Below, in pieces: positions 16,705 through 25,888 of a DNA stretch of 64,000 nt. Where the stretch lies: the NCBI GenBank assembly GCA_023398375.1, contig JAEWSH010000072.1, positions 1 to 64,000 on the forward strand, written 5' to 3'. A program made the translations under genes and the position numbers. Under the pieces are notes generated by a model. That model saw nothing but the letters and a program-made list of their open reading frames with translations, was not told the DNA's origin and did no database searches. Positions within the stretch are counted from its first letter, which is position 1, and the number at the start of each line of letters is the position of its first letter. The stretch comes from Bacillota bacterium (GTDB lineage: Bacteria > Bacillota > Clostridia > Lachnospirales > Lachnospiraceae).

Positions 16705-16742
16705 TAACCGCATCTAAGAAATATTCTTAGGTGCGGTTTTTC
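16705..16742 (+). terminator. Terminator of the importer operon
   Basis: AACCGCATCTAAGAA (16706-16720) pairs with TTCTTAGGTGCGGTT (16724-16738), followed by further T residues. The stem is long, with one T-G wobble. Confidence 0.88.
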
Positions 16743-16775
16743 GCTAAAAACAGGATAGAATAACACTTACCTTTA

Positions 16776-17627
16776 TTACGTTGTGACGTTTGAACGAAAA
16801 TCAGAAGGTTTAGTGCCCGTAATCCGTTTAAAAGTAGTACAGAATCCGCTTTCGCTTGAAAAGCCGCACAGAAAACCGATTTCTTTGACAGAAAGCTTGT
16901 AGGATTTTAAGTAGAGTTTTGCCATATTTACACGTGAATTGAGTACAAACTCGTGCGGTGTATAACCAGTTTCTTTCTTAAATGTTCTAATAAAATAGAA
17001 AGGACTTAGGTTCGCTCGTTCTGCTAATTCCTGAATGCTGAGTTCTTCCTGAATATGACAGCTGATATATTGGATGGTTTCTTCGATGAGGTTCATTTGT
17101 GAAGCTGCATTTGGCATGATCGCACTATCAGTCAGCATATCAGTCAAGAGTAATAATAAATATTTTGATAATAGTGCTTCGTGGTGCATACTGCTGGAGC
17201 CCACATAAGTCAAGATGTTTTGAAGATATTTGAGACTTTGCAGATAATTCTGTAGTGGAATTATGGAACCGAATGTCTGTAGTATAAGTTCTATATAATG
17301 CCTGGAAGTACTGCCATCAAAGTGTATCCAGAAAAATTCGAAAGAATCGCAGTAAGAACCGTATGCATGAGCATGGTAACAGTCAATAATTGCACATTGA
17401 TTGGGAGCGAAAGGAAGTTTTCGTCCGTTCAACTCAATATAGCCGCTACCTTTTACAGCAAATAGAAGAAGAAAACTGTCGTAATTGTTACGTGCAACAC
17501 GATAATCGCGATTACAATAATAATGTCCGGCACAAAGAGGATAGAAAAATGCCAGCTTGGCCGATGCACTTACGGTATGAAATAATAGTTCGGACGGATG
17601 CAGTACTCCGGGATCATGTGGAAACAT
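16776..17627 (-). CDS. AraC-family transcriptional regulator
   Basis: The 283-residue protein has an N-terminal cupin-like sugar-sensing domain (FLLLFAVKGSGYIELNGRKL, IDCYHAHAYGS) and a C-terminal double helix-turn-helix (LSIQELAERANLSPFYFIRTF and LSVKEIGFLCGFSSESGFCTTFKRITGTKPSDFR). The start at 17627 is chosen since AGAGGTG precedes that ATG; an upstream in-frame ATG at 17648 has none. It sits between the importer operon and the DUF5107 gene, which share an operator, so it most likely activates both in response to the imported sugar. A partial copy of the operator lies in front of its own gene. Confidence 0.92.
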   Translation of the reverse strand: MFPHDPGVLHPSELLFHTVSASAKLAFFYPLCAGHYYCNRDYRVARNNYDSFLLLFAVKGSGYIELNGRKLPFAPNQCAIIDCYHAHAYGSYCDSFEFFWIHFDGSTSRHYIELILQTFGSIIPLQNYLQSLKYLQNILTYVGSSSMHHEALLSKYLLLLLTDMLTDSAIMPNAASQMNLIEETIQYISCHIQEELSIQELAERANLSPFYFIRTFKKETGYTPHEFVLNSRVNMAKLYLKSYKLSVKEIGFLCGFSSESGFCTTFKRITGTKPSDFRSNVTT

Positions 17628-17639
17628 AAGAATCACCTC

Positions 17640-17784
17640 TATAAACAAATAATAAGTAATTTTTAATAATAATTTACTTTAAAAGTATAAGAAATACTGG
17701 ATATAAAGTCAAGAAAGGAGAGCAATTTTTATAAACAAATAGTCAATTATGGAGAATGTAATTTGAGTAATATAACGATATACT
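17640..17784 (+). promoter_or_regulatory. Divergent control region of araC-like and DUF5107 genes
   Basis: The 18-mer AGAGCAATTTTTATAAAC (17719-17736) again lies 42 bases before TATACT (17779-17784), in GATATACTA, matching the importer promoter. TATAAACAAATA occurs twice, at 17640-17651 and 17730-17741. The first copy is just upstream of the regulator's ribosome site and could serve autoregulation. Confidence 0.65.
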
Positions 17785-17818
17785 AAATGTAAACATCGAG
17801 GTATCAGGAGGAAATAAT

Positions 17819-20800
17819 ATGAAAGAAAATAATCCTATGGAAGTAAAAGTGTGGGAAGAAGAAGTGATAATTCCGACTTATGAAATAGGTGAAGCGGATA
17901 AGAATCCTATCTTTTCGGATAACAGAGTATATCAGGGGAGTTCAGGGAAAGTGTATCCATATCCGGTAATTGAGAGCATTTCAGACACAAAACTTGATAA
18001 GGCGTATCAGGCTGTATGGTTGGAAAATCAATATATTCGTGTCATGATTTTGCCTGAGCTTGGAGGAAGAATCCAAAGAGCTTATGATAAAACAAACGAT
18101 TATGATTTTGTCTACTACAATCGGGTAATTAAACCGGCACTGGTAGGATTGACCGGACCATGGATATCAGGAGGAATAGAATTTAATTGGCCGCAGCATC
18201 ACAGACCAACTACTTTTTTGCCGTCAGATCATATGCTGCAGGAAAATAAAGACGGCAGTAAGACGGTATTGGTCAATGATGTGGACCAAATGTATGGAAC
18301 AAAAGGGATTGCTACTTTTACATTATATCCGGATAAGGCATATATAGAAATTAAGGGACAGTTATATAACAGAACACCTGTGCCGCAAACATTCTTATGG
18401 TGGGCAAATCCGGCTGTAGCGGTAAATGAACATACACAATCAATATTTCCACCAGATGTACATGCCGTAATGGATCATGGGAAAAGAGATGTTTCAAAAT
18501 TTCCAATAGCCACAGGGATTTATTATAAACATGATTATAGTGCAGGTGTCGATATTTCCAGATATAAAAATATCCCAGTACCGACTTCCTATATGGCAGA
18601 AAAGTCCAATTTTGATTTTGTCGGCGGGTATGATTATGGAGTGGAGGCTGGTATCCTGCATATTGCAGATCATCATATATCACCCGGAAAGAAACAGTGG
18701 ACATGGGGATGCGGCGAATTTGGAAAAGCCTGGGATCGTAATCTGACAGACGAAGATGGACCATACATTGAATTAATGACAGGTATGTTTACTGATAATC
18801 AACCGGATTTTACATGGCTGAAGCCGTTTGAAGAAAAAACATTTACACAGTATTTTATGCCGTATAAAAAAGTGGGTTCAGTAAAAAGTGCCACAATAGA
18901 TGCTGTGGTCAATTTGGAATGCAAAGATAATTCTGTACACTTTTGCGTCTATGCAACCTCCCTGAAAAAAGACGCAAAAGTGGTAATTATGAATAAAGAA
19001 ATTGTCTGTTACGAAAAGACAGTTACGATATCGCCGACTGATATTCTGGAGGAATCTTTTGATATAATAATAGAAAAGGAAACGGATGTAAAAATCATAG
19101 TAATGGATGCAATTGAAAATATATTAGTGTCTTATGTGCCACTATCTCGTGAAATTTCAGAAATTCCACAACCTGCCCAACCCTCAAAAGATCCGAAAGA
19201 TATCATGACAAATGAAGAACTATACTTGACAGGACTTCATATTGAACAGTACAGACATGCAACTTATCTGCCGGAAGACTATTACCTTGAGGGGTTAAAA
19301 AGAGACTTGGGAGATATCCGGATAAATACAGCTTACGGGATGCTTCTTTTTAAACGAGGAAGAATCACAGAAAGCGAAAGATATTTTAGGGCTGCATTAA
19401 AGCGTCTTACATGGAAAAATCCAAATCCTTATGATTCGGAAGCGTATTATGACCTTGGATTATCGCTTTTTTATCAGGATCGAATAGAGGAAGCATATGA
19501 TGCGTTTTTTAAGGCAACTTGGTCCAATGAGCAGCAGGAAATGTCTTTTTATTTTCTGGCAGTGATTGATGCTCGCCGGAAGAAGTATGAAGCTGCTTTG
19601 CAGTTTATTGAAAAAGCCTTAATTAAGAATAACCATAATATGAAAGCAAGAGGATTGAAGGTGGTATTGCAGCGTAAACTTGCTAAGATTGATACACAAT
19701 CAGATATATGGGAAAATTTATGCAAGAATACGATTAATGAATCTTTACAGATAGATAGTTTTGACTATGTTATTAATTTTGAAAAAGTAAATCTTGAGAA
19801 AAATCCGGAAATGAAACGTAAATTACTTTTTGACGTAAATACTATAATGCGAAATTTTTATCAAAATTATTTACAGGCGGCTCGGGATTATGCAGAATCT
19901 GGATTCTATGAAGAAGCAATTGCAATATTAGGACAATGTACGATACAGAATCCAATGCTTGATTACTATCGAGCATATTACTACAGTAAACTTAATAACA
20001 TGGGAGAAAGCAATAAATATTTATATAAAGCAGAAAATGACAGTCCATTATATTGTTTTCCCAATAAGCTTGAAGATATTGCTGTTCTTTCATTCGCAGG
20101 AAAATGTAACAAAACAGGAGCAAAATCCTTTTATTATCTTGGTAATCTGTTTTATGACAAAAGACAATTTGAACTGGCAAAAAGTCTTTGGGAAACATCA
20201 GTATCGTTAGATGATGCCTATCCTACAGTGCTGAGAAATCTTGCGTTGGCATATTATAATGAAAGCAATGAGCCACAAAAGGCATTGCAGGTTTTGGAAA
20301 AAGCATTTTCGATTGATACGAGTGATGCAAGAGTGTTTTTGGAATTGGATCAATTACATAAAAAGATGGGCAGAACGGTAAAGGAACGCCTGGTTTTTTA
20401 TGATGAATATCCAGATACATTTACAAAAAGGGATGATGTTTACGTTGAATATATAACACTGCTCAATTATATGGGTGAACATCAGAAAGCATATCAACTT
20501 ATCATGGGACGTATATTCCATCCATGGGAAGGCGGAGAAGGAAAAGTAACAGCACAATATAAATTGTCTTTAGTACAACTTGCAAAAGAAGCTTTATGTA
20601 AAAAGGAATATCAACATGCATTGGAATTACTGGGAAGAGCTTTGTGCTATCCTGAAAATCTAGGAGAGGGAAGATTGGAAGGAACAAAAGAAAATCATAT
20701 TTATTATTATCTGGGATGTGCCAATGAAGCACTTAATCAAATGGAGAAAGCAAAAGAATATTACAAAATTGCGGCTATAGGAGCAGATGAACCGGCGGGT

Positions 20801-21151
20801 ATGATGTATTATAATGACCAGCCAGCGGATATGATTATGTATCAGGGATTTGCGCTCGTAAAACTTGGTAAGAAAGTAGAGGCAAATGCCAGATTTTACA
20901 GATTGATTGATTATGGAGAAAGGCATATTTTTGATCATATTAAAATGGATTACTTTGCAGTATCATTTCCGGATTTTTTGATTTTTAAAGAAGATTTCAC
21001 TAAGAAAAATGAAGCGCATTGTTATTATCTAATGGGACTTGGAAAGCTAGGACTTGGAGATGTAGATGAAGCAAAGAGTTATTTTGGAAAAGCACTGGAA
21101 TGTGATAACAGTCACCAAAATGCGAAACTTTATCTAAATGAAACTTACTAA
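17819..21151 (+). CDS. DUF5107 / tetratricopeptide repeat protein
   Basis: The 1110-residue cytoplasmic protein (no signal peptide or membrane helix) starts with a DUF5107-type domain (about 25-340; VWLENQYIRVMILPELGGRIQRAYDK, GGIEFNWPQHHRP, FLWWANPAVAVNEHTQ). It looks like a mutarotase-fold beta sandwich. A linker domain follows, then a long array of TPR units (about 490-1110), for example YYDLGLSLFYQDRIEEAYDAFFKA and YLGCANEALNQMEKAKEYYKIAA in successive helices. A strong AGGAGGA precedes the ATG. Its operator is shared with the sugar importer, so it should act on the same sugar or glycan. A glycoside-handling enzyme is a reasonable guess, but its activity is not something I can read from sequence. 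Confidence 0.82.
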   Translation: MKENNPMEVKVWEEEVIIPTYEIGEADKNPIFSDNRVYQGSSGKVYPYPVIESISDTKLDKAYQAVWLENQYIRVMILPELGGRIQRAYDKTNDYDFVYYNRVIKPALVGLTGPWISGGIEFNWPQHHRPTTFLPSDHMLQENKDGSKTVLVNDVDQMYGTKGIATFTLYPDKAYIEIKGQLYNRTPVPQTFLWWANPAVAVNEHTQSIFPPDVHAVMDHGKRDVSKFPIATGIYYKHDYSAGVDISRYKNIPVPTSYMAEKSNFDFVGGYDYGVEAGILHIADHHISPGKKQWTWGCGEFGKAWDRNLTDEDGPYIELMTGMFTDNQPDFTWLKPFEEKTFTQYFMPYKKVGSVKSATIDAVVNLECKDNSVHFCVYATSLKKDAKVVIMNKEIVCYEKTVTISPTDILEESFDIIIEKETDVKIIVMDAIENILVSYVPLSREISEIPQPAQPSKDPKDIMTNEELYLTGLHIEQYRHATYLPEDYYLEGLKRDLGDIRINTAYGMLLFKRGRITESERYFRAALKRLTWKNPNPYDSEAYYDLGLSLFYQDRIEEAYDAFFKATWSNEQQEMSFYFLAVIDARRKKYEAALQFIEKALIKNNHNMKARGLKVVLQRKLAKIDTQSDIWENLCKNTINESLQIDSFDYVINFEKVNLEKNPEMKRKLLFDVNTIMRNFYQNYLQAARDYAESGFYEEAIAILGQCTIQNPMLDYYRAYYYSKLNNMGESNKYLYKAENDSPLYCFPNKLEDIAVLSFAGKCNKTGAKSFYYLGNLFYDKRQFELAKSLWETSVSLDDAYPTVLRNLALAYYNESNEPQKALQVLEKAFSIDTSDARVFLELDQLHKKMGRTVKERLVFYDEYPDTFTKRDDVYVEYITLLNYMGEHQKAYQLIMGRIFHPWEGGEGKVTAQYKLSLVQLAKEALCKKEYQHALELLGRALCYPENLGEGRLEGTKENHIYYYLGCANEALNQMEKAKEYYKIAAIGADEPAGMMYYNDQPADMIMYQGFALVKLGKKVEANARFYRLIDYGERHIFDHIKMDYFAVSFPDFLIFKEDFTKKNEAHCYYLMGLGKLGLGDVDEAKSYFGKALECDNSHQNAKLYLNETY

Positions 21152-21168
21152 ATTTTTTTATTTATCAG

Positions 21169-21202
21169 CCGTCTATACATTCGTGTATAGACGGAATTTT
21201 TT
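21169..21202 (+). terminator. Terminator after the DUF5107 gene
   Basis: CCGTCTATACA (21169-21179), TTCG tetraloop, TGTATAGACGG (21184-21194), then AATTTTTT. Perfect 11-bp stem with a stable UUCG loop. Confidence 0.92.
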
Positions 21203-21264
21203 GCTTATAGTAAAAAATAATGTATCAAGAATTAGTTACAAAGAAAGTTGGTATAATTGAGCAG

Positions 21265-21293
21265 TGGTAAATATGTGAAAGATTTGTTATAAT
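21265..21293 (+). promoter_or_regulatory. Possible mecA promoter
   Basis: TATAAT (21288-21293) is a perfect -10. TGGTAA (21265-21270) lies 17 bases upstream as a weak -35. Confidence 0.45.
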
Positions 21294-21338
21294 AAAAAAT
21301 CAGAATAGAACAAATATATAATAGAAAGATATGAGACT

Positions 21339-22067
21339 ATGAAATTTACAAAAATTGATGAGAATACAGTTCGCTGTGTGATATCCAAAGAAGAAATGGA
21401 ATCCTATAACTTAGAGATTGAAGACTTTATAAAGAAAAATAAGAAAGTAAAAGACTTTGTGGAATTGTTGATAGATAAAGCAGGTGATGAAGTCGGATAT
21501 GAACACTCACAGGGGATGATGCAGCTGCAGTTACAGCCATTACCTAAAATGGGACTGGCAATTACGTTCTCCAGCAGGGAAATAACACCAGAAGAACTTT
21601 CTAAAGAAATTGCGGTTAGGCTTGGTGAAGAAAAGGCAGAGATATTTCTGGATACGATGGATGAATTAGTTGGAAAAGACAAGAATGGGAAGCGTGACGA
21701 ATCAATAAGTTCCCTGAAAAAGAAAAATCCAAAAGCTAAAAAGACATCAGAAAAAATTGAAATTCCTGATTTGTGTATCTGCAAATTCAGCAATCTATCT
21801 GACATAGGCGCTTTTTGTGGACAAGTTCCAGAGCACTTTTATGTAAAAGGAAGTGTTTATAAAGACGAAAATCAAAATGTATTTTATATGGTAATAGAAA
21901 GGGCAAGATGCAAAAGAGAAAAATATCTATATGTATGCAGGCAGGCTTTAGAATTCTCGTCACTGGATTCCAGCAGTACAACCCGTTATGCATTTTTGGA
22001 TGAACAATGTACTTGTTTAGTACAGGGAAATGCATTTTCTGTATTCCGAAAAATTTATAATAAATAA
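21339..22067 (+). CDS. mecA: Adaptor protein MecA
   Basis: The 242-residue product has the MecA N-terminal domain (MKFTKIDENTVRCVISKEEM...YNLEIEDFI), a charged linker (about 105-140, lysine-rich) and the C-terminal ClpC-binding domain (FSNLSDIGAFCGQ...GSVYKDENQNVFYMVIE). MecA delivers substrates such as ComK in Bacillus to ClpCP and stimulates ClpC assembly. Target proteins in this organism cannot be read. It has its own terminator. Confidence 0.92.
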   Translation: MKFTKIDENTVRCVISKEEMESYNLEIEDFIKKNKKVKDFVELLIDKAGDEVGYEHSQGMMQLQLQPLPKMGLAITFSSREITPEELSKEIAVRLGEEKAEIFLDTMDELVGKDKNGKRDESISSLKKKNPKAKKTSEKIEIPDLCICKFSNLSDIGAFCGQVPEHFYVKGSVYKDENQNVFYMVIERARCKREKYLYVCRQALEFSSLDSSSTTRYAFLDEQCTCLVQGNAFSVFRKIYNK

Positions 22068-22076
22068 AACGATTCG

Positions 22077-22108
22077 TGCTGTCAATTTATCAATTGACAG
22101 CATTATTT
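22077..22108 (+). terminator. mecA terminator
   Basis: TGCTGTCAATT (22077-22087), TATC loop, AATTGACAGCA (22092-22102), then TTATTTG. Perfect 11-bp stem with a modest T tract. Confidence 0.75.
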
Positions 22109-22113
22109 GCTAT

Positions 22114-22142
22114 TTGTCAGATGGCGTATCCTATGCTAGAAT
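22114..22142 (+). promoter_or_regulatory. Promoter of the zinc-finger/polA operon
   Basis: TTGTCA (22114-22119), 17-base spacer, TAGAAT (22137-22142): good vegetative spacing, directly behind the mecA terminator. Confidence 0.65.
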
Positions 22143-22194
22143 AAATGGGATAAAGTTTACGGTCGGAAATGTGTTAAATACGAAGGAGTTCAAT

Positions 22195-22515
22195 ATGAAC
22201 TGTAAAGATTTTGAACAGATGATTCCGCTTTATTTACATAATGAATTAAGAGGAAAAGAACTGGAGACATTCATTAAACATCTAGTTTCCTGTGATAGCT
22301 GTAAAGAAGAATTGACGATACAGTATCTGATCACAGAGGGTATGCACCGTCTGGAGGATGGGAATACATTGGATGTTGAAAAAGAATTATCGGAAAAGCT
22401 AGGGCAATCGATTCATTATCTGAAGGTTAAAAAACGCTTACATATTATTAGTACTGTTTTTAAGATAGCAGGTGTGATCGGTACATTGATGATGTTATTC
22501 AATTTTTTGTTATAA
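22195..22515 (+). CDS. Small membrane protein with zinc-finger anti-sigma domain
   Basis: The 106-residue product begins MNCKDFEQMIPLYLHNELRGKEL and has HLVSCDSC, the His-x3-Cys-x2-Cys motif of zinc-binding anti-sigma (zf-HC2) domains. One membrane helix (VFKIAGVIGTLMMLFNFLL) is at the very C-terminus. ATG 22195 is chosen for AAGGAGT at 22183-22189; longer readings run back into mecA. No sigma factor gene is adjacent. It is the first gene of the polA transcript, 31 bases before polA. Confidence 0.8.
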   Translation: MNCKDFEQMIPLYLHNELRGKELETFIKHLVSCDSCKEELTIQYLITEGMHRLEDGNTLDVEKELSEKLGQSIHYLKVKKRLHIISTVFKIAGVIGTLMMLFNFLL

Positions 22516-22546
22516 CAACAGCTGCGCAGAAAGGGTTGAGGGATAT

Positions 22547-25228
22547 ATGACGAATAAGAAACTAGTTTTAATAGATGGACACAGTATTTTGAACAGAGCA
22601 TTTTATGCAATACCGGATCTGACAAATGCAGATGGAATTCATACGAATGCTGTATATGGGTTTTTAAATATTCTATTTAAAATTCTGGAAGAAGAACAGG
22701 CAGAATATTTAATGGTTGCTTTTGATGTAAAAGAACCTACATTTCGCCATCAGTTATTTGAAGCATATAAAGGTACTAGAAAACCAATGCCACAGGAATT
22801 AAGAGAACAAGTGCCTATTATGAAAGAAGTACTAAAGGCAATGGGGATTACGATTATGGAGCAGGCAGGTCTGGAAGCGGATGATATTTTAGGAACGATG
22901 GCAAAGCGTGCTGAGACTGAGGGCTTAGAGGTTTCTTTGGTATCGGGAGACAGGGATTTGCTGCAAATTGCATCCGAACATATCAAAATTCGCATTCCCA
23001 AGACAAAGGGGAATAAAACGGAAGTTGAAGATTATTATGCAGCGGATGTGCTTGCAAAATATCAGCTGACACCATTACAATTTATTGAGCTGAAAGCGTT
23101 GATGGGAGATACCGCAGATAATATTCCGGGAGTCCCTAAAATCGGAGAAAAGACAGCCACCGAATTAATGAAGGCATATGGCTCTATAGAAGGTATCTAT
23201 ACACATATTGACGAGATTACCAAGAAAAGTATTAAGACCTCTTTGGAAGAAAACAGGGAATTAGCAGAACTTAGTAAGATTCTTGCTACGATAGAAGTAA
23301 ATGCAGATATCAAATATGCATTTGATACAGCGAAGTTAGGGAATCTGTATACCAAAGAAGCCTATGAATGGTTTCAGAAATTAGAATTTAAAAATTTATT
23401 AAAAAGATTCAATCTTGAAAATACAAATTCAAATGCACAAACGGCTTATTTTAAAGAAGTGACAGAACTAGACCAAGTTGAATTGATATTCCAGAATGCC
23501 CAAAATGCAATAGTAAAATCTTATGTTATCATTGAAGATAGCAAAGAGGATAAAGATTTTGTCGGAATTGCAGTCGCATATGGAGAAGAAAACAGTTACT
23601 GGTTGAAGGCCCAGGGATTTGTAACGAAACAGTACTTGATTGACAAAATAAGGCAATTGTCAACGGACGCACAGAAGAAAACAGAAGATGTGACCGATAA
23701 GACCATCCTTTCCGGATTCTATCTTAAGCATGATTATGAATATCTTAAGATTGACTGTACGGAAAGGCTATTTGATGTGCAATTGGCAGCATATTTGTTA
23801 AATCCATTAAAGAATAATTATGCAATTGAAGATATCGCAAAAGAATATCTGGGTATTATGATACCGGCAAGGGAGCAGGTATTGGAAAAGATGACTTTTT
23901 TGGCGGCAGAGCGTGAAAAGCCAAAAGAATTGCTTGCATATGCATGTTTTTATGCATATACCATATGGAAATCAACGGGTGTATTGGAGAAAGCATTGGA
24001 AGAAGCCAAGATGAAAAAGCTTTTTCATGAATTGGAGATGCCATTGACACTTGTGCTTTATGATATGGAGCAAGAGGGTATCGGTATCAGACGGGATGAA
24101 TTAAAAAATTATGGAGAAGCTTTAGTAGGACGTATTCAGGAATTAGAAAAAGAGATTCATAAGGCAGCAGGGGTGGAATTCAATATCAATTCTCCAAAGC
24201 AGCTGGGAGAAGTATTATTTGAGAAGCTGGCAATACCAGGTGGGAAAAAGACAAAGTCAGGATATTCTACAGCAGCTGATATTTTGGAGAAACTGGGAGA
24301 TAAGCATCCGATTGTGGCGGATATCTTAGAATATAGAGGACTGACTAAGTTAAAGTCTACCTATGCAGACGGGTTAGCCAATTGCATTGCAGAAGATAGT
24401 CGAATCCATAGTACTTTTAATCAAACGATAACAGCAACCGGAAGAATCAGTTCCACAGAACCGAACCTTCAGAATATTCCAATGAGAATGGAACTCGGCA
24501 GACTGATCCGTAAAGTATTTGTACCGAAGCAAGAGTTTATATTCATGGATGCCGATTATTCACAGATAGAGCTCAGGATCCTGGCACATATGTCAGGAGA
24601 TGAGCAGTTAATTGAAGCATATAAGACGGATCAGGATATTCATAAGATAACGGCATCGCAGGTATTTCATATTCCGTTTGAAGAAGTAACAGATTTACAG
24701 AGAAGAAATGCAAAAGCAGTTAATTTTGGAATTGTATACGGAATCAGTTCTTTTGGATTAAGTCAAGACCTTAGCATCACGCGAAAGGAAGCGGCAGGCT
24801 ATATCGAACAGTATTTTGCAACGTATCCGGATGTGAAAAAGTTCTTGAACAACCTGATAGAACAGGCAAAAAAACATGGTTATGTTACAACCATGTTTGG
24901 CAGAAGAAGACCAGTACCGGAATTAAAATCCAGTAATTTCATGCAACGTTCCTTTGGAGAACGTGTAGCAATGAATTCTCCAATTCAGGGGACAGCTGCA
25001 GATATCATTAAGATTGCAATGCTGAAAGTCTGGCAGGAAATGAGAAGATCTGGATTAAAATCAAAGCTCATATTACAGGTACATGATGAACTATTGGTAG
25101 AGACAAGCAGGGATGAAATAGAGCAGGTAAAAGCAATTCTCACCAAACAGATGAAAGCGGCAGCAGAACTTGCAGTGACACTAGAGATTGACCTTCATAT
25201 GGGGGATAACTGGTATGAAGCGAAGTAG
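22547..25228 (+). CDS. polA: DNA polymerase I
   Basis: The 893-residue protein has an N-terminal 5'-3' exonuclease domain (1-290; LVLIDGHSILNRAFYA, GLEADDILGTM, SGDRDLLQI, GVPKIGEKTATEL). The middle 3'-5' exonuclease-like domain (about 310-490) does not show the DxE metal motif, so proofreading is probably absent, as in Bacillus and Taq enzymes. The polymerase domain has motif A DADYSQIELRILAHMS, motif B RRNAKAVNFGIVYGIS and motif C QVHDELLVE. Role: gap filling in excision repair and removal of Okazaki primers. It is followed by coaE. Confidence 0.97.
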   Translation: MTNKKLVLIDGHSILNRAFYAIPDLTNADGIHTNAVYGFLNILFKILEEEQAEYLMVAFDVKEPTFRHQLFEAYKGTRKPMPQELREQVPIMKEVLKAMGITIMEQAGLEADDILGTMAKRAETEGLEVSLVSGDRDLLQIASEHIKIRIPKTKGNKTEVEDYYAADVLAKYQLTPLQFIELKALMGDTADNIPGVPKIGEKTATELMKAYGSIEGIYTHIDEITKKSIKTSLEENRELAELSKILATIEVNADIKYAFDTAKLGNLYTKEAYEWFQKLEFKNLLKRFNLENTNSNAQTAYFKEVTELDQVELIFQNAQNAIVKSYVIIEDSKEDKDFVGIAVAYGEENSYWLKAQGFVTKQYLIDKIRQLSTDAQKKTEDVTDKTILSGFYLKHDYEYLKIDCTERLFDVQLAAYLLNPLKNNYAIEDIAKEYLGIMIPAREQVLEKMTFLAAEREKPKELLAYACFYAYTIWKSTGVLEKALEEAKMKKLFHELEMPLTLVLYDMEQEGIGIRRDELKNYGEALVGRIQELEKEIHKAAGVEFNINSPKQLGEVLFEKLAIPGGKKTKSGYSTAADILEKLGDKHPIVADILEYRGLTKLKSTYADGLANCIAEDSRIHSTFNQTITATGRISSTEPNLQNIPMRMELGRLIRKVFVPKQEFIFMDADYSQIELRILAHMSGDEQLIEAYKTDQDIHKITASQVFHIPFEEVTDLQRRNAKAVNFGIVYGISSFGLSQDLSITRKEAAGYIEQYFATYPDVKKFLNNLIEQAKKHGYVTTMFGRRRPVPELKSSNFMQRSFGERVAMNSPIQGTAADIIKIAMLKVWQEMRRSGLKSKLILQVHDELLVETSRDEIEQVKAILTKQMKAAAELAVTLEIDLHMGDNWYEAK

Positions 25229-25291
25229 TAGAAACACACAACTACAAATTTAAGATGCAAGGAATAGCGCTGAAATGGAGAAAACAATGAG

Positions 25292-25888
25292 ATGCGGACA
25301 ATAGGCATTACCGGTGGGGTGGGCTCCGGTAAATCTGAGATATTATCATATATAAGAGAACATTATAATTGCAGAATTATCTTAGCGGATGAGACAGCTC
25401 ATAAATTAGAAGAACCGGGACAGATCTGTTATCAGAAATTAGTTGCACTGCTTGGAACCAGAATACTGAACGCAGATGGCACAATTCACAAAGGAAACAT
25501 GGCGGCTTTGGTTTTTAATGATACGGAAATGTTACAAAAAGTAAATGCAATCGTTCATCCTGCTGTAAAAGATTATATCAAGAAGGAACTTCAGAAGGAA
25601 AAAGAATGGAATCAATATGAATACTTTTTTCTGGAAGCAGCATTGTTGATTGAAGATCATTATGAGACAATCATGGATGAATTGTGGTATATTTATGCGA
25701 GAGAAGACGTCAGACGGGAGCGGCTGAAAAAGTCACGCGGCTATTCAGATGAAAAAATCACGCAGATTATGGAGAAACAACTGCCGGAACAAATTTTCCG
25801 CACATATTGCAGAGTGGTTATAGATAATAGTGGTGCAATAAAAGACACGTATAAGCAGATTGATGAAAAATTGGGGGGATACCTATGA
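25292..25888 (+). CDS. coaE: Dephospho-CoA kinase
   Basis: The 198-residue P-loop kinase phosphorylates dephospho-CoA in the last step of coenzyme A synthesis. It shows MRTIGITGGVGSGKSEIL (Walker A), LADETAHKLEEPGQ and the LIEDHYETIMDELWYIYA strand, followed by R-rich lid residues. Length is typical. The polA-coaE order is common in Firmicutes. It overlaps the next gene by four bases (ATGA). Confidence 0.95.
   Translation: MRTIGITGGVGSGKSEILSYIREHYNCRIILADETAHKLEEPGQICYQKLVALLGTRILNADGTIHKGNMAALVFNDTEMLQKVNAIVHPAVKDYIKKELQKEKEWNQYEYFFLEAALLIEDHYETIMDELWYIYAREDVRRERLKKSRGYSDEKITQIMEKQLPEQIFRTYCRVVIDNSGAIKDTYKQIDEKLGGYL

Noticed and set aside
22030..22194. N-terminal extension of the zinc-finger protein
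   Set aside because: It overlaps mecA, its terminator and the promoter at 22114; ATG 22195 has a good ribosome site.
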